From NCBI GenBank assembly GCA_045594705.1, contig JAZNZB010000066.1, positions 1 through 13,673 of the forward strand: 13,673 bases of DNA. The letters are read 5' to 3'. The stretch's first letter is position 1; each line of letters opens with the position of its first letter. The notes beneath the pieces are model-generated. The model was not told the origin of the DNA. It did no database searches and was given only the letters and a program-made list of their open reading frames with translations. Both the position numbers and the translations under genes were made by a program. Below are positions 6,189-13,661 of this stretch, piece by piece. This stretch comes from SVQP01 sp045594705 (GTDB lineage: Bacteria > Bacillota > Clostridia > Oscillospirales > CAG-272).

Positions 6189-7955
6189 ATGAGAATTCCA
6201 AGAGAAGTCGTGGAGGAGGTACGCCACCGCACAGACATAGTCGAGCTGATCGGCAGCTACGTCACGCTCAAGCGTGCGGGCTCCAACTTTGGCGGGCTTT
6301 GTCCGTTCCACAGTGAAAAAACACCGTCGTTTACGGTGTTTCCCGACAGTGAAAGCTTTTATTGCTTTGGCTGCGGTGCGGGCGGTGATGCCATTACCTT
6401 CGTCATGAAAAATGAAAATCTGGATTATCCGTCAGCCGTTGAAGTGCTCGCGGCAAGAGCGGGGATTCAGATTGTCAAGGAGCAGGAAAAGAATACGGGC
6501 GGCCTGACGCGCAAGCGCGTGCACGACATGAATAGGGACGCCGCGAAATTCTTTCATCAATGCTTGCTTGACCCCATCGGTGCAGAGGGTCTTCGCTATC
6601 TGACCGAAAAGCGAGGCCTGAGCATGGCACTGATCAAGCATTTCGGTCTTGGCTTTGCGCCGGGATCGTTCAATATGCTGACCGATTACATGCACAAAAG
6701 GGGATATACCGATCAGGAGCTGGCACAAGGATTTTTGTGCGGAATCAGCCAGAAAAACGGACGTGCTTACGACTATTTCCGCAATCGCGTCATGTTTCCG
6801 ATCATTGATACCGCAGGCAACGTCATTGCCTTTGGCGGGCGCGTGATGGATGATTCCAAGCCCAAATATCTCAACTCCTCCGACACCCCCGCGTTCCAAA
6901 AGCGCAAAAATCTGTTTGCGCTTAACTTTGCCAAAAACCATTGTACGGATCGACTGATCCTGTGCGAAGGATATATGGATGTGATCTCGCTGCATGCCTA
7001 CGGGTTTGAGAACGCCGTGGCAACGCTTGGCACGGCGATCACACCGGAGCAGGCAAGACTGATGACCAAATATACAAAGCAGGTCGTGATCTGCTATGAC
7101 GCCGACGAGGCAGGCCAACGTGCCGCCCTGAAGGCAATGGATGTGCTTGGACAGGTCGGTATGGACGTGCGCGTGCTGCACGTGACCGATGCCAAGGACC
7201 CCGATGAGTTTCTGCGCAAATTCGGAGACGCGCGCTTCCGTCGATTGGTGGAAGGCAGCCGAACCGAGTTTTCGTATAAATCCGAAAAGATCTTTGCGAA
7301 ATACAGCATGGAATTGCCCGAGGAGCGCATCAAGGCCTCTGAGGAGCTGTGCACACTGATCGCGCAATCCCCCTCCAAGGTGGAGCGCGAGATCTACGTT
7401 TCCATGGTGGCGGACAAGCTTGGCATCAGCCCGGAAAGCATGAAAAACGATGTGGAGCGAGCCATTTCCAAGCGCATCCGAGCCATGAAGCAAAAGCAAA
7501 GCAAGGAGGCGGGGCTTTCCGCCAAGGGATACGGAGACAGAGTGAATCCCGATACTGCCAAAAACGTGCAAGCGGTGGCGGCAGAGGAGGCCATACTCGG
7601 GCTTCTGATGCTGTATCCCGAGCATAGAAGAATGATCACAACAGGTACGCTGAGCCTTGGCGAGGAGGATTTTTTCTCGTCGCTCGGCAAGCGAGCCTTT
7701 GCCCGCATCATGCAAATGGAGCGGGAAGAGGGCGGCTTTGTCTATTCTCTGATGGGAGAGGATTTTACTCCGGATGAGATGGGTAGGCTGCAAAGCATGC
7801 TGCAAAGAAGACGGGCTTTGGCCGAAAACGGTACAGCCGTGCTGCGAGCCAGCGTGCAGACCCTGATCGAGCAAAAGAAAAAGAGTGATGCCAAGGCATC
7901 GGGAGATGCCGTGCTTTCCATTCAGCAGCTGCTCGACGCAAAAAAGAAAAAATAA
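6189..7955 (+). CDS. dnaG: DNA primase
   Basis: 588 residues, normal length. The N-terminal zinc-binding domain has Cys38, His41, Cys59 and Cys62 (CPFH...CFGC). The RNA-polymerase domain carries RNRVMFPI (about 199-206), and the TOPRIM fold shows LCEGYMD with Glu260 and DADEAG (about 304-309), followed by the DAKDPDEF block at about 334-341. The C-terminal region from about 440 onward is the helicase-interacting domain, the least conserved part. DnaG makes RNA primers for lagging-strand and initiation synthesis with the replicative helicase. The ATG lies 3 bases after the dgt stop codon; GGAGG at 6172-6176 is somewhat far (12 bases), so coupling to dgt may assist. Confidence 0.98.
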   Translation: MRIPREVVEEVRHRTDIVELIGSYVTLKRAGSNFGGLCPFHSEKTPSFTVFPDSESFYCFGCGAGGDAITFVMKNENLDYPSAVEVLAARAGIQIVKEQEKNTGGLTRKRVHDMNRDAAKFFHQCLLDPIGAEGLRYLTEKRGLSMALIKHFGLGFAPGSFNMLTDYMHKRGYTDQELAQGFLCGISQKNGRAYDYFRNRVMFPIIDTAGNVIAFGGRVMDDSKPKYLNSSDTPAFQKRKNLFALNFAKNHCTDRLILCEGYMDVISLHAYGFENAVATLGTAITPEQARLMTKYTKQVVICYDADEAGQRAALKAMDVLGQVGMDVRVLHVTDAKDPDEFLRKFGDARFRRLVEGSRTEFSYKSEKIFAKYSMELPEERIKASEELCTLIAQSPSKVEREIYVSMVADKLGISPESMKNDVERAISKRIRAMKQKQSKEAGLSAKGYGDRVNPDTAKNVQAVAAEEAILGLLMLYPEHRRMITTGTLSLGEEDFFSSLGKRAFARIMQMEREEGGFVYSLMGEDFTPDEMGRLQSMLQRRRALAENGTAVLRASVQTLIEQKKKSDAKASGDAVLSIQQLLDAKKKK

Positions 7956-7984
7956 TCGTAATCGATAGGAAAGGAAACCAAAAC

Positions 7985-9103
7985 ATGACCGAGACCACTA
8001 TTGTAACCGGTGAAAATGAAGAAAAGAAGCTTACTATGGAGGAACTGATCGCCAAAGGAAAGAAGGGCGACCTTTCCAGCGAGGATCTGGATGATGCGCT
8101 GGAAGAAATGGACTATGATCTGGACAGTATAGACAAGCTTTACGAGACGCTTGAGGACAACGGAATTCCGATCGGTGACGATATCTCCAGTGCAGAGATC
8201 GATGAGATCGAAAACGAGGTAGAGCAGTTCAGAGATGGCGAGAACATGGAAAGATTGCTCGGCCAGGAGGGCCTTGCGATCGATGACCCTGTGCGTCTGT
8301 ATCTGAAGGAGATTGGCCGCGTGCCGCTCTTGACCGCCGATAAGGAACGTGAGCTTGCCGAGAGAATGGCAGCAGGCGACGAGGATGCCAAGATGGAGCT
8401 GGTGGAAGCGAACCTGCGTCTGGTTGTCAGCATTGCAAAGAGATACGTGGGCAGAGGTATGTTCTTCCTGGATCTGATCCAAGAGGGTAACCTGGGCTTG
8501 ATGAAGGCGGTTGACAAGTTTGACTACACAAAGGGCTATAAGTTCTCCACGTATGCAACCTGGTGGATCAGACAGGCCATTACCCGTGCCATTGCAGATC
8601 AGGCAAGAACCATCCGTATTCCCGTACACATGGTGGAAACCATCCATAAGGTTTCCAGATATTCCAGACAGATGCTGCAGGAGCTGGGAAGAGAAGCGAC
8701 TGCGGAGGAGATCGGTGAAAAGATGGGCATGAGTGCCGATAAGGTACGTGAGATCCTCAAGATCGCGCAAGACCCCGTTTCCCTGGAAACGCCTATCGGT
8801 GAAGAGGAGGACAGCCACCTTGGTGACTTTATTCCCGATGACGAAACGCCCGCGCCCGCAGAGGCTGCTTCCGCAACCATCCTGCGCGAGGTCATTGAGC
8901 GTGAGCTGCATACGCTGACCCCCAGAGAGGAGCACGTCATCAAGCTGCGTTTCGGTCTGTATGACGGCAGAACCAGAACTCTGGAAGAGGTCGGTCAGGA
9001 GTTTGAGATTACCAGAGAGCGTATCCGTCAGATCGAGGCTAAGGCACTGCGTAAGCTGCGCCACCCCAGCCGCGCACGCCATCTCAAGGGCTTTTTGGAT
9101 TGA
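7985..9103 (+). CDS. rpoD: RNA polymerase primary sigma factor (sigma-70/SigA)
   Basis: 372 residues, the size of Firmicutes SigA. The acidic region 1.1 fills about residues 15-95. Region 1.2 begins at DPVRLYLKEIG (101-111). Region 2 includes NLRLVVSIAKRY (143-154), FLDLIQEGNLGLMKAVDKFD (161-180) and YATWWIRQAITRAI (190-203). Region 3 follows, and region 4.2 ends with the helix-turn-helix TRERIRQIEAKALRKLRHPS (343-362). It directs RNA polymerase to promoters of the TTGACA/TATAAT type, matching the promoters seen in this window. The ribosome binding site AGGAAAGG lies 29-30 bases after the dnaG stop. No strong terminator follows the gene. Confidence 0.98.
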   Translation: MTETTIVTGENEEKKLTMEELIAKGKKGDLSSEDLDDALEEMDYDLDSIDKLYETLEDNGIPIGDDISSAEIDEIENEVEQFRDGENMERLLGQEGLAIDDPVRLYLKEIGRVPLLTADKERELAERMAAGDEDAKMELVEANLRLVVSIAKRYVGRGMFFLDLIQEGNLGLMKAVDKFDYTKGYKFSTYATWWIRQAITRAIADQARTIRIPVHMVETIHKVSRYSRQMLQELGREATAEEIGEKMGMSADKVREILKIAQDPVSLETPIGEEEDSHLGDFIPDDETPAPAEAASATILREVIERELHTLTPREEHVIKLRFGLYDGRTRTLEEVGQEFEITRERIRQIEAKALRKLRHPSRARHLKGFLD

Positions 9104-9256
9104 TATTTTGTAAAAAAAGTGTGAATTGTTGCCCGTGCGGATGCCTTGGAAATAAGGCGAAAAGGGGTGCATAACGGCTTGTACTCGGCAATAATTTACA
9201 AAGAATTCGGAGTGGTTTTGTGACAATTGACAAGGATTTCAGGATACTGTAAACGC

Positions 9257-9274
9257 TTGACTTGTCCGAGTCAA
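9257..9274. promoter_or_regulatory. Inverted repeat, possible operator
   Basis: TTGACT (9257-9262) and AGTCAA (9269-9274) are exact inverted copies with a 6-base spacer. The site is about 32 bases upstream of the -35 of the solute-binding protein promoter. No regulator gene is in the window, so the assignment as an operator is inference. Confidence 0.35.
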
Positions 9275-9305
9275 AAAAGGTTTACAAACTCCCCCAAAAT
9301 TATCC

Positions 9306-9334
9306 TTGACACGGGGATATTTTTAGTGTAAAAT
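9306..9334 (+). promoter_or_regulatory. Sigma-A promoter of the solute-binding protein gene
   Basis: TTGACA at 9306-9311 and TAAAAT at 9329-9334 are separated by 17 bases. A second hexamer, TATAAT at 9334-9339, is a better -10 but lies 22 bases from the -35, so TAAAAT is preferred. Transcription should begin near 9341. Confidence 0.75.
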
Positions 9335-9362
9335 ATAATAGTATGAAATTATATGCCGATCT

Positions 9363-9386
9363 CTGCCTTGCGCAAAGATAAGGCAG
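9363..9386 (+). promoter_or_regulatory. Leader hairpin before the solute-binding protein gene
   Basis: CTGCCTT (9363-9369) pairs with AAGGCAG (9380-9386) around a 10-base loop. It is about 22 bases into the inferred transcript and 9 bases before the AAGGAGG ribosome binding site (9396-9402). It may stabilise the 5' end of the message; it leaves the binding site free. Confidence 0.45.
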
Positions 9387-9409
9387 CACGATTCTAAGGA
9401 GGAATTCCA

Positions 9410-11650
9410 ATGAGAAACAGATTTATCTGTCTGACGCTGGGTGTGCTGATGCTTCTGATGGCCATGACCGGTTGTAACCAGAAGAATGATCAAGCAGACG
9501 TTGAACAGATCTCCGGTATTACGCTGACCATGTGGGTCATTTCCGAAAAGGAAGTCGCAAATACCGATGCAGAGATGGCAGAGCTGAAGGCTGCGCTGCT
9601 CAATAAGTATGGTGAGGGTGATGCTTACAACCAGGCGGTTGCCGAGGCTGAGACCACCAGAGCTGCTTACGATGCAGTCGAAGCTGAAATTACCAAGATT
9701 ACCAAGGCCAAGTTCAAGGTGAACCTGGATCTGTACTTCTACACTGAGGAACAGTACTTTGGTGAACAGGAATTTGACCGCGAAAAATACGAGGATATGA
9801 AGGCTGACGGTGCCTCCGATGAGGAGTTGGACGCATATCTGAAGAAGTGCGGCAAGCTGATGTACACCAATATCCAGAACGAGGAATACCAGCTGCTCAA
9901 GGAAAAGGCTGCCAAGGCACTCAAGAAGTATCTGAAGGATGCAAAGGCAGAGGGCAGAGTGGATACTGATAAGCTCAAGGAAGAGTTCTACGATCTGCAT
10001 CCCGAATATGCGGAGTTTGCAAACGTTTCCGACGACGATGAGGAAGAGACCGAGGTCGTGGAAGAGGTTACCTCCTATAACGAATACGAGATCGCAGAGA
10101 TCGTATATCCCGAGCTCCAGAAAAACCAGATCGATATCATTTATCTGTCCGGCTTTGACCGCTACAATGATTATATCGAGAACGAGTGGGTTCAGCCTCT
10201 GGATGAGGAGATCGCAGGTGCTTCCAGAAAGCTGACCGACTACATCTCCGCAACCCTTCTGGGCGGTGTCCAGATTGAGGGCTCTACTTACGCGATCCCC
10301 AACAACGTTTCCATTGGCGAATACACCTACATGATGATCGACAAGGAACTGTTTGACAAGTATTACTACAACATTTCCGATATCGAGGATGTTCTGGACT
10401 GCAGATACTTCCTGGCAGATATCGTGAAGTATGAAAAGGACGTGCTTCCTCTGAATGCAACTTATGAGGAATGCATGAACATGCTGGTTTGGTATTGGTC
10501 CATGACCTACGAGGAGCAGGAAGTGACCGAGGAGGATGAGGACGTCGATATCGGTGATATCGGTGAATCCGAGGATGATAAGGAAGAGGAAGAGGAAGTT
10601 AAGCTCTTCGATTACTACTTCGACAAGGAAGGCGACCAGTTCTCCATGTTCGGTACTGTATACGGCGGTGCTGCTAACCGTAACCGCGGAAGCATTCGTC
10701 TGCAGTTCAGCAACCTGTTCAACAAGACTGAGTACCTCGACATTCTGCGTGAGCTGATGACCTTCAAGTTTGAGGGCTACTTCGGCGAGGCTGCAGAGGG
10801 TCAGACTGTTGCCGTTGATTTTATCAAGGGTGACGCCGAAATTAAGAAGGCTATGGAGTCCAAGGGCTGCTACGTTGCAGAGAACGGCAGATCGTATTAT
10901 GCCGTGATTGCCGAGTACCCCGAAGCAACCGAGAACGAGCTGTACGGCAATATGTTCGCAGTCAGTGCATTTTCTCACTTTGCAGTTGGCAGATCCATGG
11001 ATATCATTACTTACCTGAACACGAACCCCACCATTCGTAACCTGCTTCAGTACGGTATTGAGAATAAGAACTATTCGATCAGCGAGCCCAGTGAGGGAGA
11101 AGTTTTGACCATGCTCAATGATCACTATCAGATGAGCCTGGAAAAGACCGGTAACGTCTTCATGGCACATCCCGGTGAGGGCAAGAGAGCTGATGCCTGG
11201 GAAGGCGCAAGAGAGCAGAACAATGAGTCTCTGATCGACCCGCTGCTCGGCTTTGACTTCAACACCGCACTTGATGGCGATGAGAACGGCCTTGACTGTG
11301 ACGGCCGCTATCCCTCGGCTAAGCCTAAGGATGATGAGAATTATGTGCCCATGGGCTTGATTGATAAGATGACTGTCAAGAGCGCAGAGATCCAGGAAAG
11401 ACTGGATGCATGCACCAACATCAACGAGCTCAACGATCTGATTGAGGCACTCAAGGAAGAGCTGAAGGAATCCACCAAGGATAATGCATGGATCAAGAAG
11501 GCAAACAATTCTGCTTACGATCCCGACGCGGCAGCTGACACTTTGAGTGATGAAGACACCTCTAACGACGACATGTCCAAGGGTCATTCTCCCTACACCA
11601 TTTACTTCAACTGGCTGACTGAGTACGGCTACGACGTGCCTGCACAATAA
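9410..11650 (+). CDS. Large acidic extracellular solute-binding lipoprotein
   Basis: 746 residues. A signal peptide ends in a lipobox, AMTGC, with Cys22 lipidated. The mature start (ITLTMWVISEK, 37-47), the ITKAKFKVNLDLYF segment (97-110) and IDIIYLSGFDRYNDYI (241-256) resemble large solute-binding proteins of carbohydrate-type ABC importers in Clostridia. It is longer than a usual binding protein (400-550 residues) because of charged insertions: a helical stretch at about 120-205 and acidic blocks at 208-219, 368-396 and 708-721. No permease or ATPase gene is adjacent. The gene has its own promoter, a near-perfect AAGGAGG site 7 bases before ATG, and a strong terminator, all suggesting high expression. 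The ligand is unknown. An alternative is a cell-envelope protein built on the binding-protein fold. Confidence 0.8.
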   Translation: MRNRFICLTLGVLMLLMAMTGCNQKNDQADVEQISGITLTMWVISEKEVANTDAEMAELKAALLNKYGEGDAYNQAVAEAETTRAAYDAVEAEITKITKAKFKVNLDLYFYTEEQYFGEQEFDREKYEDMKADGASDEELDAYLKKCGKLMYTNIQNEEYQLLKEKAAKALKKYLKDAKAEGRVDTDKLKEEFYDLHPEYAEFANVSDDDEEETEVVEEVTSYNEYEIAEIVYPELQKNQIDIIYLSGFDRYNDYIENEWVQPLDEEIAGASRKLTDYISATLLGGVQIEGSTYAIPNNVSIGEYTYMMIDKELFDKYYYNISDIEDVLDCRYFLADIVKYEKDVLPLNATYEECMNMLVWYWSMTYEEQEVTEEDEDVDIGDIGESEDDKEEEEEVKLFDYYFDKEGDQFSMFGTVYGGAANRNRGSIRLQFSNLFNKTEYLDILRELMTFKFEGYFGEAAEGQTVAVDFIKGDAEIKKAMESKGCYVAENGRSYYAVIAEYPEATENELYGNMFAVSAFSHFAVGRSMDIITYLNTNPTIRNLLQYGIENKNYSISEPSEGEVLTMLNDHYQMSLEKTGNVFMAHPGEGKRADAWEGAREQNNESLIDPLLGFDFNTALDGDENGLDCDGRYPSAKPKDDENYVPMGLIDKMTVKSAEIQERLDACTNINELNDLIEALKEELKESTKDNAWIKKANNSAYDPDAAADTLSDEDTSNDDMSKGHSPYTIYFNWLTEYGYDVPAQ

Positions 11651-11662
11651 TTGATCAAAAGC

Positions 11663-11693
11663 AAGGGGCTGTTGCAACGCAACAGCCCCTTTT
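11663..11693 (+). terminator. Strong Rho-independent terminator after the solute-binding protein gene
   Basis: A perfect 13-bp stem (11663-11675 with 11679-11691, GGGGCTGTTGC core) with a 3-base loop is followed by TTTT (11690-11693). It lies 12 bases past the stop codon. The ribosome binding site of the next gene begins immediately after it. Confidence 0.9.
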
Positions 11694-11702
11694 AGGAGAA
11701 AT

Positions 11703-12347
11703 ATGAAGTATACACATATTGTTTGGGATTTTAACGGCACCCTGCTCAATGATATCGGAGCGGGGATTGACGCCGTCAATGTCATGCTGAAAAACAGAAA
11801 TCTGCCAACCATCGACAGTGTCGAGACTTATCGGGAATTGTTTTGTTTCCCTATCATTAAATATTATGCAAAGCTGGGCTTTGACTTTGAGAAGGAGGAT
11901 TATTACACGGTACTGGCACCCGAATGGGTGGAGATGTATCTGGAAAACTATAAATCCAGCCCTCTTACCGAGCATGCAAAGGAAACGTTACAGCGAATCG
12001 ATGAGATGGGATATGTGCAAACGCTGCTTTCTGCAACCGAATTGGAAATGCTGAAGCGTCAACTGGTACACCTTGGTCTTGCGCACTGCTTTGCGGAGGT
12101 TTGCGGCTTGGATAACATTCACGCAGGCAGCAAAGCGGACACCGCAATTGCCTGGAGAGCGCAGCATCCGGATGCGGTACCGCTGTTTGTCGGAGATACC
12201 GTGCACGACTACGAGGTCGCTTGCGCGGCCGAAGCGGATTGTGTGTTGTATGCAGGGGGGCATCAAAGCCGCGCACAACTGGCCGCATGCAATTGCCCGA
12301 TCATTGAGGACCTTTCGGAGCTGATTGATTTGTTAGTTTCCGAGTGA
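11703..12347 (+). CDS. HAD-family hydrolase, phosphatase-like
   Basis: 214 residues. Motif I is DFNGT (Asp9 nucleophile, Asn11), motif II Ser110 in LLSATE, motif III probably Lys144, and motif IV GDTVHD (Asp165, Asp169). A helical cap lies at about residues 16-85. The arrangement is that of phosphoglycolate-phosphatase-like HAD proteins, which cleave phosphate from small metabolites. The usual second aspartate of DxD is Asn here, a variant that also occurs in some Firmicutes HAD proteins as I recall. The substrate is not predictable. AGGAG (11694-11698) precedes the ATG by 4 bases and touches the upstream terminator, so transcription must come from read-through or an unseen promoter inside the preceding gene. 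The 3' end overlaps a convergent gene by 15 bases. Confidence 0.9.
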   Translation: MKYTHIVWDFNGTLLNDIGAGIDAVNVMLKNRNLPTIDSVETYRELFCFPIIKYYAKLGFDFEKEDYYTVLAPEWVEMYLENYKSSPLTEHAKETLQRIDEMGYVQTLLSATELEMLKRQLVHLGLAHCFAEVCGLDNIHAGSKADTAIAWRAQHPDAVPLFVGDTVHDYEVACAAEADCVLYAGGHQSRAQLAACNCPIIEDLSELIDLLVSE

Positions 12348-12665
12348 GTTGAAAAGCTCGCGAACGTGATAGCATGCACGTAAATAAGCGTCACGGTCCC
12401 CGGTGGCTGCACAGGCTTCCAATAGCGATAATTGAATATCGATCTGGTCAAGAACCGCAAGAGGCACGAAAAGCGAAAGTGTACCCTTGCGGTTTTTCCA
12501 TGCTTGACTGATAGGATCTGGTAAGGGAAGCGTGTCATATTGTGCGACCAAACGCTCAACTTCTTCGAGCATTTCGCTTTGGACGGAATGCACATATATA
12601 TAATTGATGAAAACAGTCAAAACAAGCCCGCAAAGAATCAGCGCGGCCAATCGCATGCGTTTCAT
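12333..12665 (-). CDS. DUF4363-type membrane-anchored protein
   Basis: 110 residues. One N-terminal hydrophobic segment (about residues 5-24) would anchor it, followed by a mostly helical, charged domain outside the membrane. Size, topology and the pairing with a DUF421 gene match the DUF4363 family of spore-forming Clostridia; function unknown. Its ATG overlaps the stop of the upstream DUF421 gene (ATGA at 12665-12662), and GAGGAG lies about 8 bases before the start, so the pair is coupled. The 3' end overlaps the end of the convergent HAD gene by 15 bases and no terminator is visible between them. Confidence 0.82.
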   Translation of the reverse strand: MKRMRLAALILCGLVLTVFINYIYVHSVQSEMLEEVERLVAQYDTLPLPDPISQAWKNRKGTLSLFVPLAVLDQIDIQLSLLEACAATGDRDAYLRACYHVRELFNSLGN

Positions 12666-13333
12666 TTTTTTCTCCTCTCAATGCGTACGTTGCCAAGATC
12701 ATCGGCCAACACGTAAAATACCTGCTCCGGGGAATATCCCTGCAGCTTCATTTGCTTTTGCACCCAAATTCGATCCTTGCCCAGCGCACGGAGTGTCTGA
12801 TCTGAATAAACACCGTCGCAGTAAAGAATGTGCTGGATACCGGACTCCTCCGGACAAAGCCCCAGCATTTGTGCATTGGCCGGAGAATATGCTGCTTTTG
12901 TGATCACGCTGATCTTTCCGTTGCTTTCCAGAATGGCATACTGGACCTGGTCGATGCTTGCAACGTTCTGTTGCCGCAGCTCACAAAGAAGCTCGTCAAG
13001 CGAGATACGAACCTTTTGCATCTCCCGCCTGTCTGCTTTTCCGTTGTGGATCAGAATGGCAGGCTTGGGGGAGAGTATTCTTTTGAGGGCCGGATATTTC
13101 AAGGATAGTCCGGATGTGAGAACTTCGAGCAAAGCCAGGGTTGCAACAGGTACGATCGCGTACAGAACAGGTGTGTTTTGATCGGTGATTGGAATAGTAG
13201 AAATCTCGGATAACAGTAAGGTTATGACGAGGTCGGTGACTTCAAGCTCACCGAGCTGTCGCTTGCCCATCAAGCGCATGATGCAAATCAGAAATACGTA
13301 GATCAGAATAGTGCGTAAGAGAATGGTAAACAT
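12662..13333 (-). CDS. DUF421 (YetF-like) membrane protein
   Basis: 223 residues. Hydrophobic segments lie at about 3-20, 33-48 and 56-75. The family signature GKRQLGELEVTDLV follows the first (23-36). The soluble C-terminal part has the block KPAILIHNGK (90-99), the Leu/Arg stretch LDELLCELRQ (112-121) and QYAILESNGKISV (131-143). This matches Bacillus YetF/YrbG/YdfS-type DUF421 proteins; biochemical role unknown, and members are common in spore formers. GGGAG about 8 bases before the ATG is the ribosome binding site. First gene of a two-gene operon with the DUF4363 gene. It is divergent from the promoters at 13472-13623. A promoter for it is not clear; TATATA near 13448-13453 on the minus strand is a weak candidate. 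Confidence 0.9.
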   Translation of the reverse strand: MFTILLRTILIYVFLICIMRLMGKRQLGELEVTDLVITLLLSEISTIPITDQNTPVLYAIVPVATLALLEVLTSGLSLKYPALKRILSPKPAILIHNGKADRREMQKVRISLDELLCELRQQNVASIDQVQYAILESNGKISVITKAAYSPANAQMLGLCPEESGIQHILYCDGVYSDQTLRALGKDRIWVQKQMKLQGYSPEQVFYVLADDLGNVRIERRKK

Positions 13334-13453
13334 AGTACTCTCCCAAATGATTGCTGGTATTATTATGATAAAAGGAAGGGAATTTATAATCGGAATATTT
13401 TGACGTTTGGGGATTGTGCGTATTGCACAAAAAGAAAGCGAATACTATATATA

Positions 13454-13480
13454 CTTTGTCGAAACCCACACTTGACAAAG
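13454..13480. promoter_or_regulatory. Inverted repeat across the -35 of the first tandem promoter
   Basis: CTTTGTC (13454-13460) and GACAAAG (13474-13480) are exact inverted copies with a 13-base spacer. The right arm covers most of the TTGACA box. It could be an operator or a by-product of divergent -35 boxes. Confidence 0.3.
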
Positions 13481-13500
13481 CAGGGGGAAAGTGGTAGAAT
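13472..13500 (+). promoter_or_regulatory. Sigma-A promoter P1 of a tandem pair
   Basis: TTGACA (13472-13477) and TAGAAT (13495-13500) are separated by exactly 17 bases. Transcription would begin near 13507 and run out of the window to the right. Confidence 0.8.
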
Positions 13501-13553
13501 ATTCAAGGTCGCGAGAGCGGCGGGATCGCAGCGAGATCGGATTTGAAAGACAG

Positions 13554-13590
13554 AAAAAAGTCAAAAAAATTCGAAAAAAGTTTTGAAAAA
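13554..13590 (+). promoter_or_regulatory. Phased A-tracts / UP-like element before promoter P2
   Basis: A-runs at 13554-13559, 13563-13569, 13574-13579 and 13586-13590 have centres about 10-11 bases apart, close to one helical turn. They lie directly upstream of the second promoter's -35 box. Such tracts bend DNA and, in strong rRNA promoters, contact the polymerase alpha subunits. Confidence 0.6.
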
Positions 13591-13594
13591 CCTA

Positions 13595-13623
13595 TTGACA
13601 AAGCGAAAGTGCTGTGATATAAT
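13595..13623 (+). promoter_or_regulatory. Sigma-A promoter P2 of a tandem pair
   Basis: TTGACA (13595-13600) and TATAAT (13618-13623) match consensus in both boxes with 17-base spacing. The inferred start near 13630 leaves a leader that runs to the window end. Confidence 0.88.
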
Positions 13624-13661
13624 AATCAGGCTGCCGCAAAAAAAGGCGGAAGCACAAAAAT

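Larger units (their letters stand above)
9104..9409 (+). other. Intergenic stretch between rpoD and the solute-binding protein gene
   Basis: No gene is seen in 306 bases. Near the left is only a weak 5-bp hairpin at 9143-9158. Several TTGACA-like words occur (9227-9232, 9257-9262, 9306-9311), of which only the last has a good -10 at the right distance. An inverted repeat (9257-9274) lies upstream of that promoter. The leader then has a hairpin (9363-9386) and a strong ribosome binding site. Confidence 0.7.

Noticed and set aside
6432..7874. 480-residue minus-strand frame opposite dnaG
   Set aside because: It is a reverse-strand shadow of the primase gene, rich in His, Gln and Cys in no recognisable pattern.
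7922..9226. 434-residue minus-strand frame opposite rpoD
   Set aside because: The plus strand encodes an intact sigma factor here; the reverse frame is low-quality sequence with no family features.
9227..9250. TTGACA at 9227-9232 as a promoter
   Set aside because: No acceptable -10 hexamer lies 16-18 bases downstream.
9323..11812. 829-residue open frame on the minus strand opposite the solute-binding protein gene
   Set aside because: It has no start-site signals or recognisable domains, and its Leu/Ile/Val-rich composition is that of the reverse complement of a Glu/Asp/Lys-rich gene. The plus-strand gene has promoter, ribosome site, signal peptide and terminator.
13414..13430. Hairpin TTGTGC/GCACAA as a terminator
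   Set aside because: The stem is only 6 bp and no T-run follows on either strand in the correct position; it also lies upstream, not downstream, of the nearest genes.
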